A stretch of 64,000 nt of DNA from Methylobacterium tardum (GCF_023546765.1 NZ_CP097484.1:5318501-5382500); one strand, 5' to 3'; shown: positions 18,258 through 27,778, counted from the first letter of the stretch. Translations and numbers: made by a program. Notes: a model not told the origin generated them from the sequence alone.

Positions 18258-20483
18258 CTACCAGCGGTAGATCAGGCTGCCGATCACCGTGGCGGGCGCG
18301 CCGCGGTAGCAGAAGCCGGATTGGCACGTGTAGTAGTCGCGGTCGAAGATGTTGAAGGCGTTGATCTGCGCCCGGAAGCCTTTGTACTTCGGGTCCAAAG
18401 CCGCGAAATCGTAGGCCACCAGGGCGTCGAACTGCGTCACCGTCGGGTTGCGTACGGTGTTGAGGTCGTCGGCGAAGCTCGTGCTCGTGTAGCGGATGCC
18501 ACCGCCGATCTGCAGGCCGCGCAGCGGCGAGGCGGGCGGGAATTGATAGGTCCCGAAGGCCGCGAAGGTGTCGCCCGGGATGCCCGAGACGGCATTGCCG
18601 CTGATCGACTGGGTCGTGCCCGGGAAGGTCGCGTTGCGGTAGCGCAGGTCGAGATGCGTGTAGGCGACGGTCAGGTTCGTGCCCGGCGCAAAATTGGCGG
18701 TCAGCTCCGCCTCGAAGCCCTTGGACTGGACCGATCCGGAGGCGACCTGATTGGCGATGTTGGTCGGGTCGGTCTGAAGGACGCTCGACTGCACGATATC
18801 GAAGCCGGCAAAACTTCCGGTGATGTTGGTGTCGGGGATGGCGTATTTCACGCCGGCCTCGATCTGATCGCCGGTGGCGGGCTTGAACGCGCGGCCGTTG
18901 ATGTCGACGCCGAGCTGGGGCGTGAAGGTCGTGGCGTAGCTCGCGTAGGGCACCAGCCCCGGCGCCAGCAGGTAGTTGAGGCCGGCGCGGCCCGTGAAGG
19001 CGGAATCGTCCTGGCTCCGCGCCGCGCCGAGGCTGCCGGGCGTCCCGGCGCGGGTGGATTGGCTGACGAAATCCTGGCGGCCGGTCAGCGTCAGGACGAA
19101 GCGGTCGAACTTCGCCTGCTCCTGGATGTAGAGGCCGATCTGGTCCTGCGACTGCGCGGAGGCCGAGGTGAGGGCCGGGCGGGGCACGAAGGTGCGGTAG
19201 CGGAAGGTCGAGAAGTCGCTGACGCCCGCGAGGTTGAGGTCCGGGATCAGGCCGAAACCGGCATCGCGCCGGTAATCGTAGTGGAGGTAATCGACGCCGG
19301 CGAGCAGGGTGTGGCTCACCGGGCCGGTGACGAGATGCGCCTCGAGCTGGTTGTCGACCGCCACGTAGCCGAGCCGGTCGTGGATCAGACCGTTCTCGCG
19401 CTGGGCCGAGAGGCCGGTGACGCTGTCGATCTGCGTGTAGGCGAGATGGCTGTCGATGTTCTGGTAGCGGACGTTCTGGCGGAAGATCAGGTCGTCCGAG
19501 AACCGGTGTTCGAAGCCGTAGCCGATCCGGTAGGAATCCTGGTTCAGGGCGTTGAAGGCCGCGTCGCCCTGGTAGAGGCGAGTGATGACGAAGCCCGGCG
19601 CGGTGTAGAAGGCCGAGGTGCCCGGCGCCTTGGAGTGCTGGAACTCGGTGAGCAGCGTGAAGGTGGTGTCGGCCGAGGGCCGCCACGTGAGCGCCGGCGC
19701 GATGGTGAAGCGGTTGTCGGTGCCGCTCGGCAGGAACGTGTTCGCCTCGCGGAACGCGCCGGTCAGCCGGAAGGCGAGGGTGCCGTCCGAACCCTCAATC
19801 GGGCTGCCGATGTCGAAATTGCCCTGGGTGCGGTCGAAGTTGCCGCCCTGGAACCAGACCTCGCCGAAGGGCACGAAGACCGGGCGCTTCGAGGTGATGT
19901 CGGCGATGCCGCCGGGCGAGCCCAGCCCGTAGAGGCCGGAGGACGGTCCGCGCAGGATGGTCAGCGCCTCGGTGCCGTAGGGCTCGATCCGGGCCACCGC
20001 CTGCCCGACGCCGGGCTGGCGCAGGCCGTCGCGGAAGACGCCGTCGTTCGTCGCGGCGAAGCCGCGGATGTAGAAGGCGTCGAAGCGCGGGTCGAAGCCG
20101 AACACGTTGCTCGAGACGCCGGGCGTGTAGGCCAGAGCCTCGTTGACGCTCTGGACGTTGCGGTCGTTGAGCTGCTCGCGGGTGACGACCGAGACCGATT
20201 GCGGGGTGTCGATCAGCGCGGTGTTGGTCTTGGTGGCGGTGGGGCTGACCCGGGCGACGTAGCCGGTGACCCCCGAGGGCCCGCCGCCGCCCCCGCTGGT
20301 GGCCGAACTGTTGCCGTCACCGCCGCTGACATTGCCGTCCGCGCCGGAGACGACCGCGGCGGCCGGGGCGGGGCCTGCGGCCTCCACGGAGATCTCGTTG
20401 AGCTGCACCTTCGCCTCCTGGGCGAGGGCGGAGCCGGCGAGCGCCGTCGAGGCGAGCAGAACCGTGAGGCGGACCGAACGCAT
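18258..20483 (-). CDS. TonB-dependent siderophore receptor, copy 2
   Basis: 741-residue outer-membrane receptor, a tandem paralogue of the downstream gene. It has a signal peptide (RLTVLLASTALAGSALAQ), the same Gly/Ser-rich spacer (NVSGGDGNSSATSGGGGG), plug motifs DTPQSVSVVTREQLNDRN and GLYGLGSPGGIADITSKRP, and the same C-terminal IGSLIYRW. About 175 bases lie between it and copy 1, including a separate upstream block, so each gene probably has its own promoter. The pair may serve related but distinct ligands. Confidence 0.93.
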   Translation of the reverse strand: MRSVRLTVLLASTALAGSALAQEAKVQLNEISVEAAGPAPAAAVVSGADGNVSGGDGNSSATSGGGGGPSGVTGYVARVSPTATKTNTALIDTPQSVSVVTREQLNDRNVQSVNEALAYTPGVSSNVFGFDPRFDAFYIRGFAATNDGVFRDGLRQPGVGQAVARIEPYGTEALTILRGPSSGLYGLGSPGGIADITSKRPVFVPFGEVWFQGGNFDRTQGNFDIGSPIEGSDGTLAFRLTGAFREANTFLPSGTDNRFTIAPALTWRPSADTTFTLLTEFQHSKAPGTSAFYTAPGFVITRLYQGDAAFNALNQDSYRIGYGFEHRFSDDLIFRQNVRYQNIDSHLAYTQIDSVTGLSAQRENGLIHDRLGYVAVDNQLEAHLVTGPVSHTLLAGVDYLHYDYRRDAGFGLIPDLNLAGVSDFSTFRYRTFVPRPALTSASAQSQDQIGLYIQEQAKFDRFVLTLTGRQDFVSQSTRAGTPGSLGAARSQDDSAFTGRAGLNYLLAPGLVPYASYATTFTPQLGVDINGRAFKPATGDQIEAGVKYAIPDTNITGSFAGFDIVQSSVLQTDPTNIANQVASGSVQSKGFEAELTANFAPGTNLTVAYTHLDLRYRNATFPGTTQSISGNAVSGIPGDTFAAFGTYQFPPASPLRGLQIGGGIRYTSTSFADDLNTVRNPTVTQFDALVAYDFAALDPKYKGFRAQINAFNIFDRDYYTCQSGFCYRGAPATVIGSLIYRW

Positions 20484-20569
20484 GAACCCTCGAAGCCCGA
20501 ACCGGCACCGGTGACCGGCGATCGCGCGCTCACGATGGGCTGCTCAAGGATGATCGGGCAAGGTAGATT

Positions 20570-20618
20570 CGTGTTGAAAATCACACAGTTAGAAGACCTA
20601 AAATCTATAACCGTTCCA
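20570..20618 (-). promoter_or_regulatory. Putative iron-responsive promoter block, receptor copy 2
   Basis: AT-rich block 87 bases before the receptor start, matching the block at 18161-18210 in 35 of 48 positions by hand. On the plus strand it contains ATCACACAGTTAGAAGACC and a TTAGAA-N3-CTAAAA imperfect dyad. Conservation beyond the coding sequences suggests it holds the promoter and operator. Confidence 0.5.
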
Positions 20619-20743
20619 GCTTGGCGCGCTATACAGAGCCGGACCTGCATTCAATGCGTAGCCGGACCCGCCACGCGCAGCAGAGCTGTCGGCGCCCCGC
20701 CGAGATCTTCGGGGGCGCGCTGCTTCATCTGCGCCGCCCGATC

Positions 20744-21628
20744 TCAGAACTCCAGCGGCGGCTCCCGCAGGGCGTCGGCCTCCCGGGTGCAGGTCGCCTG
20801 ATCGGGCGCGGTCCCGGCCCCGGCGAGGGCGGCGCGCAGCTCGGCGCGGGCCTTCTCCAGGTCGGCCCGGAAGGTCGGGTCGCCCATCAGGGCGGCGAAG
20901 ACCGCGGTGCCGGTCAGGCGCCCCGCGACCACGTCGCTGAGCCAGTGGACGCCGCAGACGATCCGGCTCTCGCCGTAGGCCCGGCCGCGGACCAGGATCG
21001 GGGTCGCCTTTTCGGGCACCAGGGCCGCCAGGATCAGCGCGTAGGCCCAGCCTTGCGTCGCGTGGCCGGAGGGATAGCTGAAGCTGTCGGCCAGCGCCTG
21101 GCTGCGCTGGACGCAGATCGGGGCCTCGTTGCCCACGAAGGGCCGCAGGCGGCGGTAATGCACCTTGGGGCCGCGGGTTGCCCGGGCGAGGTCGAGGCGG
21201 GCCCGCTCCAGCAGGTTGATCACCGCCGGTACCCGGGTCTGGTCGATCCGAGTACCGAGCACGCAGGCGAAGTTCTCCAGAACCGCGGCGGCGCCCTCGG
21301 CGACGTCGTTGCTGGCGATCTCCCAGCGCGGGCTGCCCTTGAGGGCGCGGGTGCTGCTGAAGGCCGCCCGGTCGGCCTTGTCGAGGGGCGCGTCGTGGGC
21401 CGGCGGCGCCGGCAGGATCTTGAGGGCGTCGGGCAGCGCCGTGTCGGCGAGATAGGGTTTCGCCGCCGGCTTGCCGGGCTTGAGCGTGTCGGAGCCGAGC
21501 GACGGCGCCACGCCCGGCGGGGCAGGGCGGGGCATGTCCTCGGCCAGCGCCGGGACCGCCGCGGCGAGGAGAACGGCGAGGAGAGCGGGGCGGACGGGCG
21601 GAGCGAGGCGGGACGGGGTGCGCAGCAT
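20744..21628 (-). CDS. Class A non-specific acid phosphatase (PAP2 fold)
   Basis: 294-residue secreted phosphatase that releases phosphate from organic esters at low pH. A signal peptide (PALLAVLLAAAVPALAED) is followed by the three PAP2 motifs: K-x6-R-P (KVHYRRLRP), PSGH (SYPSGHATQGW) and SR-x5-H-x3-D (SRIVCGVHWLSD). The spacing and the four cysteines fit the PhoN class. It is transcribed alone between two unrelated genes. Confidence 0.92.
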   Translation of the reverse strand: MLRTPSRLAPPVRPALLAVLLAAAVPALAEDMPRPAPPGVAPSLGSDTLKPGKPAAKPYLADTALPDALKILPAPPAHDAPLDKADRAAFSSTRALKGSPRWEIASNDVAEGAAAVLENFACVLGTRIDQTRVPAVINLLERARLDLARATRGPKVHYRRLRPFVGNEAPICVQRSQALADSFSYPSGHATQGWAYALILAALVPEKATPILVRGRAYGESRIVCGVHWLSDVVAGRLTGTAVFAALMGDPTFRADLEKARAELRAALAGAGTAPDQATCTREADALREPPLEF

Positions 21629-21766
21629 CGGATCCGGGGCTCTATCGGCTGGAAACCTGCGGGCCAGTCCCGCTGCCGGACGAACGGCTCAACCGGCCCG
21701 CTCAGTCCCTGCACAGGCGGGCGGTCCTGTCCAGATGGGGCCCGTCGCGCCCTGCGCTGAGGGACG

Positions 21767-22621
21767 TCAGCCCGCCCGGATCGCGGCCGCCACGGCCTCC
21801 GGATGTTCCTCGTGCGGGCTCAGCGCCCCGGGGATCACCGCGCCCGTCACCCGGCCGCCGGCGATCAGGGCGTCCATCTCGGCCCCCGAGCGGCGCGGGG
21901 CGCCCTCGGGCCGCAGCACCAGGATCGGCGGCAGGGCCGCGTCGAACAGGTCGAGGAAGGCCGCGCGGCTGGCCACCGGGTCGAGGCCGCCGGTGACGAA
22001 GGCCGCGGTGCCGAACCGGCCGTTGCGCTGGCGGGTGATCGCGTGCTTGTCGCGGACCACGGCCGGCGTCACGCGCGCCGCGTCGGCGTAGACATGGGCG
22101 CGCATCATCCGGCCGATGATCGGCGGGCTGATGTTGATCCGGTAGAGCGCCTCGCCGAAGATCGGGGCCTCCACGGCCCGGCGGATGCGCGGGAACCAGT
22201 GCGCGCGGCCCGGCATCGCGGTGGGCAGCGGCCCCCGCCAGGTCGGCGCCACCAGGACCAGCCGGGCGAAGGTGCCGGGATGGCGCCGCGCCGCCGCCAC
22301 GAGGTAGCCGGCGGCATGGCCGGCCGCAACGCCGAGGGCGTAGGGGCCGGGCGCGGCTTCGAGCAGCGCGTCCAGGAAGGCGTGGAACGTCTCCGGGGCC
22401 AGCGGCACCCGGGTCCGCGGCCGGGCGCCGAAGCCCGGCCAGTCGGGGATGCGGCAGCGATACCCGGTCCCTAATGCGCGGGCGAGATCGCGCATCTCGG
22501 CCCGCGCCGAGATGGTCGAGAGGGCCGGCAGCAGGAGCGCGTCCTGCCCCTGGCCGATCACGTCGCAGGGCGTCGGCACCGGCCGGCCCGCCACCGTGAG
22601 GCTCAGCGCCTGCGTCTCCAT
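21767..22621 (-). CDS. Alpha/beta-hydrolase-fold protein lacking the serine nucleophile
   Basis: 284 residues. The fold is evident from VIGQGQDALLLPALSTIS, the RIPDWPGFGARPR loop and a late LSPHEEHPEAVAAAI that supplies the usual catalytic histidine. The nucleophile elbow, however, reads GHAAG (residues 101-105) where GHSxG is expected, with Ala at 103. It may therefore be non-catalytic or use another residue. It begins 26 bases after the dapD stop and is probably in its operon. Substrate and role are unknown. Confidence 0.72.
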   Translation of the reverse strand: METQALSLTVAGRPVPTPCDVIGQGQDALLLPALSTISARAEMRDLARALGTGYRCRIPDWPGFGARPRTRVPLAPETFHAFLDALLEAAPGPYALGVAAGHAAGYLVAAARRHPGTFARLVLVAPTWRGPLPTAMPGRAHWFPRIRRAVEAPIFGEALYRINISPPIIGRMMRAHVYADAARVTPAVVRDKHAITRQRNGRFGTAAFVTGGLDPVASRAAFLDLFDAALPPILVLRPEGAPRRSGAEMDALIAGGRVTGAVIPGALSPHEEHPEAVAAAIRAG

Positions 22622-22647
22622 CGGGCCGCCCTCGAGTCCCAGAAGAA

Positions 22648-23508
22648 TCAGGTGCGGAGCAGCTCGTTGATCGCGGTCTTCGAGCGGGTGCCGGCATCGA
22701 CGCGCTTGACGATCACCGCGCAGTACAGGCCCGGGCCGGGCGAGCCGTCCGGCAGCGCCTTGCCGGGCATCGTGCCCGAGACAACGACCGAGTAGGGCGG
22801 CACGCGGCCGTACATGACCTCGCCGGTGGTCCGGTCCACGATCTTGGTCGAGGCGCCGATATAGACGCCCATCGACAGGACGCTGCCCTGGCCGACGATC
22901 ACGCCCTCCGCCACCTCGGCGCGGGCGCCGATGAAGCAATCGTCCTCGATAATCACCGGGTTGGCCTGGAGCGGCTCCAGCACGCCCGCGATGCCGGCGC
23001 CGCCCGAGATGTGGCAGTTCTTGCCGACCTGCGCGCAGGAGCCGATCGTCACCCAGGTGTCGACCATCGTGCCCTCGCCGACATGGGCGCCGAGATTGAC
23101 GAAGCTCGGCATCAGCACGGCGCCCGGCGCGATGTAGGAGCCGCGGCGGACGAAGCAGCCCGGCACGGCGCGCAGGCCCGCGGCGCGGAACTCGGCCTCG
23201 CCCCAGCCGGCGAACTTGGAGGCGACCTTGTCCCACCAGGGCGCGCCGCCGGGGCCGCCCTCGATCGTCGCCATGTCGTTGAGGCGGAAGGAGAGCAGCA
23301 CCGCCTTCTTCAGCCACTGGTTGACGACCCAGTCGTCGTTGCCGCTTTTCTCGGCGACGCGGGCCTTGCCGGAATCGAGCAGGTCCAGAGCCGCCTCGAC
23401 CGCCTCGCGCACCGCGCCCCGGGTGGCGGTCGAGATGTTGGCGCGGTCCTCCCAGGCGGCTTCGATGGTCTGGGCGAGATCGGAATGGGGCTTGCCGGCC
23501 TGGGACAT
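22648..23508 (-). CDS. dapD: 2,3,4,5-tetrahydropyridine-2,6-dicarboxylate N-succinyltransferase
   Basis: Succinylates tetrahydrodipicolinate in the diaminopimelate/lysine pathway, cytosolic. 286 residues. An N-terminal helical domain ([19 protein letters not shown]) is followed by a left-handed beta-helix of hexapeptide repeats running from [20 protein letters not shown] to [16 protein letters not shown]. The [24 protein letters not shown] block is diagnostic. It precedes the hydrolase-like gene on the same strand. Confidence 0.96.
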   Translation of the reverse strand: MSQAGKPHSDLAQTIEAAWEDRANISTATRGAVREAVEAALDLLDSGKARVAEKSGNDDWVVNQWLKKAVLLSFRLNDMATIEGGPGGAPWWDKVASKFAGWGEAEFRAAGLRAVPGCFVRRGSYIAPGAVLMPSFVNLGAHVGEGTMVDTWVTIGSCAQVGKNCHISGGAGIAGVLEPLQANPVIIEDDCFIGARAEVAEGVIVGQGSVLSMGVYIGASTKIVDRTTGEVMYGRVPPYSVVVSGTMPGKALPDGSPGPGLYCAVIVKRVDAGTRSKTAINELLRT

Positions 23509-23543
23509 GGACGGGTCAGAACTCTTGAGGCGGGAGCCCGTGC

Positions 23544-24059
23544 TTACAAGCGGTCACCGGGGCTGTCACCTGGGCTGTCACTTGAGCTCTCACCCTGGGC
23601 GATGCCGTCGATCGCCGCGAGCAGCGCGCCCACCTGATCGAGATCGGCCACCAGACCGGCGAGGTCGTCCGCGAGGGTGTCGTGGACGGCCTGGGCGGCA
23701 CCGGGGAATTCCTCCAGCACGCGGCGCATCAGGGTCGGGGTGATCCGCATGACCTCGGCGGCGCCCTCGGCCCGGGCCTCGGTCGGGCGCGTGCCGCGCA
23801 CGAACAGGGCGAGCTGCCCGATCAGCGCCGCGCGCCCGGCCCGGACCGTCTCGGCCCCCGCGCCTCGCGGCTCGAGCCGGATCGTGCCCGACATCACCAC
23901 GAAGCCGCCATCGGCCGGGTCGCCGCGGGAGAACAGCAGGTCGCCATCCGTGAGCTCGCGCCGCTCGGCCGCGAAGGTCAGCAGGCGCAGGGCATCCCGG
24001 TCGAGGAAGCCGAACAGCGGCGCGGCTGCGAGGATCGCGATGTCGTCGCCGAGCCCCAA
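23544..24059 (-). CDS. Cyclic-nucleotide-binding-domain (Crp-type) protein without DNA-binding domain
   Basis: 171 residues: one cNMP-binding beta-roll ([43 protein letters not shown] in parts) followed by a long helix. The start is a TTG at 24059; there is no good ATG. No helix-turn-helix is present, so it is not a complete Crp regulator. The tail encodes a short Ser/Asp/Pro/Gly repeat ([12 protein letters not shown]). The bound ligand and the partner are unknown. Confidence 0.8.
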   Translation of the reverse strand: MGLGDDIAILAAAPLFGFLDRDALRLLTFAAERRELTDGDLLFSRGDPADGGFVVMSGTIRLEPRGAGAETVRAGRAALIGQLALFVRGTRPTEARAEGAAEVMRITPTLMRRVLEEFPGAAQAVHDTLADDLAGLVADLDQVGALLAAIDGIAQGESSSDSPGDSPGDRL

Positions 24060-24125
24060 GAACGCCTCACCACCCTGCGCGCACGCGAACCTATTCGGAT
24101 CGCCTACACGGAAAACTTCATTTCG

Positions 24126-24812
24126 TCAGGGCAGCAACTTGTATCCACCGCCCTCCGTCACGAGGATCGCGGCGGTGGCAGGGTTGGGCTCGATCTTCTG
24201 GCGCAGCCGGTAGATATGCGTCTCCAGCGTGTGGGTGGTGACGTGGGCGTTGTAGCCCCAGACCTCGGCCAGCAGCGTGTCGCGGTTCACCACCGCCCGG
24301 CCCGCCCGGTAGAGGAAGCGCAGGATCGCGGTCTCCTTCTCGGTGAGCTTGAGCTTCGAGCCGCGCTCGCCGACCAGCAGCTTGGCCCCCGGCCGGAACG
24401 TGTAGGGACCGATCTGGAAGACCGCATCCTCGGAGGCCTCGTGGCTGCGCAGGTGCGCGCGGATGCGGGCCAGCAGGATGCCGAACTTGAACGGCTTGGT
24501 CACGTAATCGTTGGCGCCGGCCTCCAGCCCTTCGACGTGATCCGCCTCGGAATCCTGGGCGGTGAGCATGATCACCGGGCCGCGGTATCCGGCCGCCCGC
24601 ATCCGGCGCACGGCCTCGCGCCCGTCGAGATCGGGCAGGCCGACATCCATCACCGCGAGGTCGATGCGCTCCGCGGCCACCCGCCGGATCGCGTCCGCGG
24701 CGTTCGCCTCGGTGATCACCGAGAAATCCTCGCAGAGGTCGAGCTGCTCGGTGAGGGTGTCGCGCAGGATCGCGTCGTCGTCGCAGATCAGCAGGCGGTA
24801 GGCATTCGGCAT
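24126..24812 (-). CDS. OmpR/PhoB-family response regulator
   Basis: 228 residues: a receiver (ICDDDAILRDTL, phospho-Asp in LAVMDVGLPDLDG, switch Thr in VIMLTAQDSEADH, Lys in DYVTKPFKF) joined to a winged-helix DNA-binding domain (LTEKETAILRFLYRAGRAVVNRDTLLAEVWGY in parts, then THTLETHIYRLRQKIEP). It should bind direct repeats when phosphorylated. No histidine kinase is next to it, so it is an orphan regulator. Targets are unknown. Confidence 0.92.
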   Translation of the reverse strand: MPNAYRLLICDDDAILRDTLTEQLDLCEDFSVITEANAADAIRRVAAERIDLAVMDVGLPDLDGREAVRRMRAAGYRGPVIMLTAQDSEADHVEGLEAGANDYVTKPFKFGILLARIRAHLRSHEASEDAVFQIGPYTFRPGAKLLVGERGSKLKLTEKETAILRFLYRAGRAVVNRDTLLAEVWGYNAHVTTHTLETHIYRLRQKIEPNPATAAILVTEGGGYKLLP

Positions 24813-25162
24813 CGTCCGGGTCCCAGAGCAGGCTGCGGAAGGGAAGGGCCGCCTTCCGGGCGCAGCGTGCGATGACTGATGGTCTCAGCAGGATCGCGCG
24901 TCGCGACTTTGCCGAGGGTATTGTTTCCGCATCATTGTCCGTGCCGGGTGGCGCGCGCCGTGATTCGAGGGCGTCGGCCGCGCCAAGCGTGGCGGGTTCG
25001 CTCCCAATCCCGGATCAGCCGCCCGATTTCCGGCCAAGGATAGGGCAACGTTTGTGGCCGGAAACTGCCTTGTGCGCAATTGTTCACCGGTTTCAAACTG
25101 CGAATCCCGGACCTAAGACCCGCCGGTCCGCTTCGGTGGACCAGGCTGAGAGAGGGTTAGCC
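24813..25162. other. Intergenic region between regulator and L,D-transpeptidase genes
   Basis: 350 bases between divergent genes. The transpeptidase frame remains open through it, but the translated part lacks family features. AT content rises around 25060-25100. I see no RNA gene or repeat. Confidence 0.35.
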
Positions 25163-25729
25163 GTGCGTCGAGGACGAAATGAGGAGCCCGGCTCAGTCCG
25201 CCTGAGCCTGGGCGAGATCCGCGTGCGGGCGACGGTCGGGGACCGGCGGCGGGGCCATCTCCTGGTCGGTCCGACGGTGATTCCCTGCGCCCTCGGGGCC
25301 GGGGGAATCGTCATCGCCAAGCGCGAGGGTGACGGCGGCTCGCCGCGGGGCCGCTTCCGCCTGCGGGGTGGCGCCTACCGGCCCGATCATCTCGGGATCC
25401 GCCCGCGCACGGCGCTGCCGCTCCGGGCGACCCGGCCCGAGGACGGCTGGTGCGACGACCGGCGGGACCGCCGCTACAACCGGCCGATCCGCCTGCCGGC
25501 CCCTGGAGTCAGCGCCGAATCGATGTGGCGCGGCGACGGGCTCTACGACGTGGTGATCGACCTCGACTACAACCGCGCCCCGATCCGGAAGGGGCGGGGC
25601 TCGGCGATCTTCCTGCACATCGCCCGCGACGGCTATCGCCCCACGGAGGGCTGCGTCGCCCTGGCCCGGGCCGACCTGCTGCGGCTGCTCCGGCGCCTCG
25701 GGCCGCGGACGCATCTGCGGATCGGCTGA
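25163..25729 (+). CDS. L,D-transpeptidase (YkuD-like) family protein
   Basis: 188 residues from a GTG at 25163; the open frame extends to 24872, but the domain begins here. The YkuD-type active site is visible as a histidine (IFLHIARDGYRPTEGCVALARADL) followed by the nucleophilic cysteine in GCVAL. Upstream parts KREGDGGSPRGRFRLRGGAYR and YNRPIRLP match the short single-domain family that lacks a signal peptide. It may form 3-3 peptidoglycan crosslinks or trim muropeptides; the lack of an export signal leaves this open. Confidence 0.8.
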   Translation: MRRGRNEEPGSVRLSLGEIRVRATVGDRRRGHLLVGPTVIPCALGAGGIVIAKREGDGGSPRGRFRLRGGAYRPDHLGIRPRTALPLRATRPEDGWCDDRRDRRYNRPIRLPAPGVSAESMWRGDGLYDVVIDLDYNRAPIRKGRGSAIFLHIARDGYRPTEGCVALARADLLRLLRRLGPRTHLRIG

Positions 25730-25803
25730 GCCCGGCTCGGCGGCAGCGCGACGCTGAGCGCGATAAGCCTGACCGCGCAGACGGCTCGGGGCGGGCGCGC
25801 CGT

Positions 25804-26676
25804 TCAGGACGGACCGGCGCCCTGAAGCTCGACCGTGCTCGCCAGGATCGCTTCCTGCAGCGCCGTGGCCAGATGGTGGTGGCGGCCCGGGCCGAGCACG
25901 ACAAACTCGACCTCTCCGAGCGCGGGCAGGCCCGCCGAGTCGGGGATCGCGGCCAGCCCCGGCGGCAGGACCTTGGCCGAGTGCGGTGCGATGCCCAGGC
26001 CGGCCTCGACGGCGGCGCGCAGCCCCATCAGGCTGCCGCTGGTGCAGGCAATCCGCCAGGACCGACCCGCCGCCTCAAGGGCATCGAGGGCCAGCGTGCG
26101 GGTCATCGAGGGCGGTGGATAGAGCACCAAGGGCAAGGGCTGCCCCGGATCGGGAACGAAGCCGGGCCGTCCCGTCCAGATCAGCTCCTCCGCCCAGGCC
26201 ATCGTGCCGCGCGGATCGCCGCGCCGGCGCTTGCAGAAGATCACGTCCAAGTCGCCGGCATCGTAGCTCTGATAGAGCGCCCGGCTCAGCCCGACCGTGA
26301 TCTGCAGATCCACCGCATCGTGACGATCGGCGAAGCGTGCGAGGACACGGCCCAGGGTCGCGAGGGTGTAGTCCTCCGAGACACCGAGCCGGATGCGGCC
26401 GCGTAGGCCGCTCGGCGAGAAGAAAGCGCACAGCCGGTCCTGCGCCTGCACGACGTCGTGCGCGAAGCCGATCAGGGCCTGGCCATCCGGCGTCGGGGCG
26501 ACCCGATGGGTGTCCCGCATCAGCAGGGAGCGGCCGAGAGCCTGTTCCAGCCGCGCGATATGCCCGCTGACCGTGGATTGCCGCAGCCCCAGCGCCTGCG
26601 CCGCGCCCGTGAAGCTGCTGCTCTCGGCGACGGCCAGGAAGGAGCGGAGCAGCGCGATGTTCGGAGGGCCCATCAT
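25804..26676 (-). CDS. LysR-family transcriptional regulator
   Basis: 290 residues. The N-terminal helix-turn-helix (LLRSFLAVAESSSFTGAAQAL and QSTVSGHIARLEQALGRSL in parts) is followed by the periplasmic-binding-like effector domain (GRIRLGVSEDYTLATLGRVL onward). Two ATG codons are adjacent at 26676 and 26673. It is divergent from the small membrane gene and DUF1275 gene and may control them, which is the usual LysR arrangement. The inducer is unknown. Confidence 0.92.
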   Translation of the reverse strand: MMGPPNIALLRSFLAVAESSSFTGAAQALGLRQSTVSGHIARLEQALGRSLLMRDTHRVAPTPDGQALIGFAHDVVQAQDRLCAFFSPSGLRGRIRLGVSEDYTLATLGRVLARFADRHDAVDLQITVGLSRALYQSYDAGDLDVIFCKRRRGDPRGTMAWAEELIWTGRPGFVPDPGQPLPLVLYPPPSMTRTLALDALEAAGRSWRIACTSGSLMGLRAAVEAGLGIAPHSAKVLPPGLAAIPDSAGLPALGEVEFVVLGPGRHHHLATALQEAILASTVELQGAGPS

Positions 26677-26770
26677 GATTCATGATAACCGATATCGGTA
26701 ACGCCGCGGCGCGGGCCGGCTTAAGGTCCAGGCCGAGCCCGTTGCAGGGCCCAGCCGCCGAGCCTCGTCC

Positions 26771-26989
26771 ATGTCCGCACCCGTGCTCATGACAACGCTT
26801 TTCGTCGGCGGCTTGGTCGCGATCCCGACTCTCGGGAAATGGGCGCAGCAGGTCACCGAGGCACTCGCCTTCCTCCTGGCGGTCATCATCGTGATGGGTG
26901 CGGCCCTGTATCTCTGCGCGCGCTGGCCGGATTACTACGCCAATCCGCAGATGCCGGTCGCCGCGACCGAACCTTCGGGCGCCGACTGA
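26771..26989 (+). CDS. Small hypothetical membrane protein
   Basis: 72 residues with two hydrophobic stretches: VLMTTLFVGGLVAIPTLG and VTEALAFLLAVIIVMGAALYLC. The tail (YYANPQMPVAATEPSGAD) is polar. The ATG at 26771 lies 94 bases from the divergent LysR start and the stop is seven bases before the DUF1275 start, so the two genes are probably cotranscribed. Function unknown. Confidence 0.6.
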   Translation: MSAPVLMTTLFVGGLVAIPTLGKWAQQVTEALAFLLAVIIVMGAALYLCARWPDYYANPQMPVAATEPSGAD

Positions 26990-26996
26990 CGTCGGG

Positions 26997-27710
26997 GTGC
27001 GTCGCGTGCGCTTGCAGAACACGGGTTGCGGCACGGCCACCGGGGCTGCCCTCGCCTTCGTCGCCGGCTTCGTCGACGCGGCGGCCTTCATCGCGCTGAC
27101 CGGCCTGTTTACGGCCCACGTCACCGGAAACTTCGTCCTGATCGGTGCCGAACTGGTCGCGCGTTCGACCGGCGTGCTGGCCAAGCTCCTGGCCCTGCCC
27201 GTCTTCGTCGGGGCGGTGGCGGGCGCGCGGGTTCTGGCGCTGCTGCTGGAGCGGCAGGGACGCGCGCCGCTGCCCTGGCTGCTCGCCGTCGAACTGGGCC
27301 TGCTCGCGGGCTTCGGCCTGTGCGGCACGCTGGCGGCGCCGCTGGGGGCGGCGGACGGCGCCCCGGCCATCGCCGTCGGCATGTTGGCGGTCGCCGCCAT
27401 GGGCCTGCAGAACGCCATCGGCCGCCTCTCCCTCGGCCATCTCGCGCCCACGACGGTGATGACGGTGAGCGTGAGTCAAGCCGTCATCGACGCGACGGAC
27501 TTGGTCCTGCGGCGGGCCGAGGATCGCGATCAGACCCGTCGGCGGTTTCTGCGCGTGCTGCCGGCCATCGCGGCCTTCGCCGCGGGCGCGCTGTGCGGAG
27601 CCTTCGGGATCGCGCATCTCGCCTTCGGCTGTGTCGTCCTCCCGCTCGGAATCCTGATGGCCCTGGTCATCCTGGCCGTGGCGCCGGCTGAAGCGAACGC
27701 CGCGCCGTGA
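26997..27710 (+). CDS. DUF1275 (YoaK-type) membrane protein
   Basis: 237 residues from a GTG at 26997 (a second GTG at 27006 is equally possible; there is no ATG). The family signature is clear: LAFVAGFVDAAAFIALTGLFTAHVTGNFVLIG, then a helix pair, MGLQNAIGRLSL, and PTTVMTVSVSQAVID. It has about six transmembrane helices and probably acts in the inner membrane. No biochemical role is established for the family. It may form an operon with the upstream small gene under the divergent LysR. Confidence 0.82.
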   Translation: MRRVRLQNTGCGTATGAALAFVAGFVDAAAFIALTGLFTAHVTGNFVLIGAELVARSTGVLAKLLALPVFVGAVAGARVLALLLERQGRAPLPWLLAVELGLLAGFGLCGTLAAPLGAADGAPAIAVGMLAVAAMGLQNAIGRLSLGHLAPTTVMTVSVSQAVIDATDLVLRRAEDRDQTRRRFLRVLPAIAAFAAGALCGAFGIAHLAFGCVVLPLGILMALVILAVAPAEANAAP

Positions 27711-27778
27711 CGTGTCCTGACCGACCGTGACATCGACCGGGCCGTTTCGGTTCGGCCCTTGGAACCTGTCGGGTGTCG

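Noticed and set aside
18198..20801. An 867-codon plus-strand frame opposite the second TonB receptor.
   Set aside because: Antisense shadow; the repeated Gly/Val/Glu/Arg composition mirrors the receptor codons.
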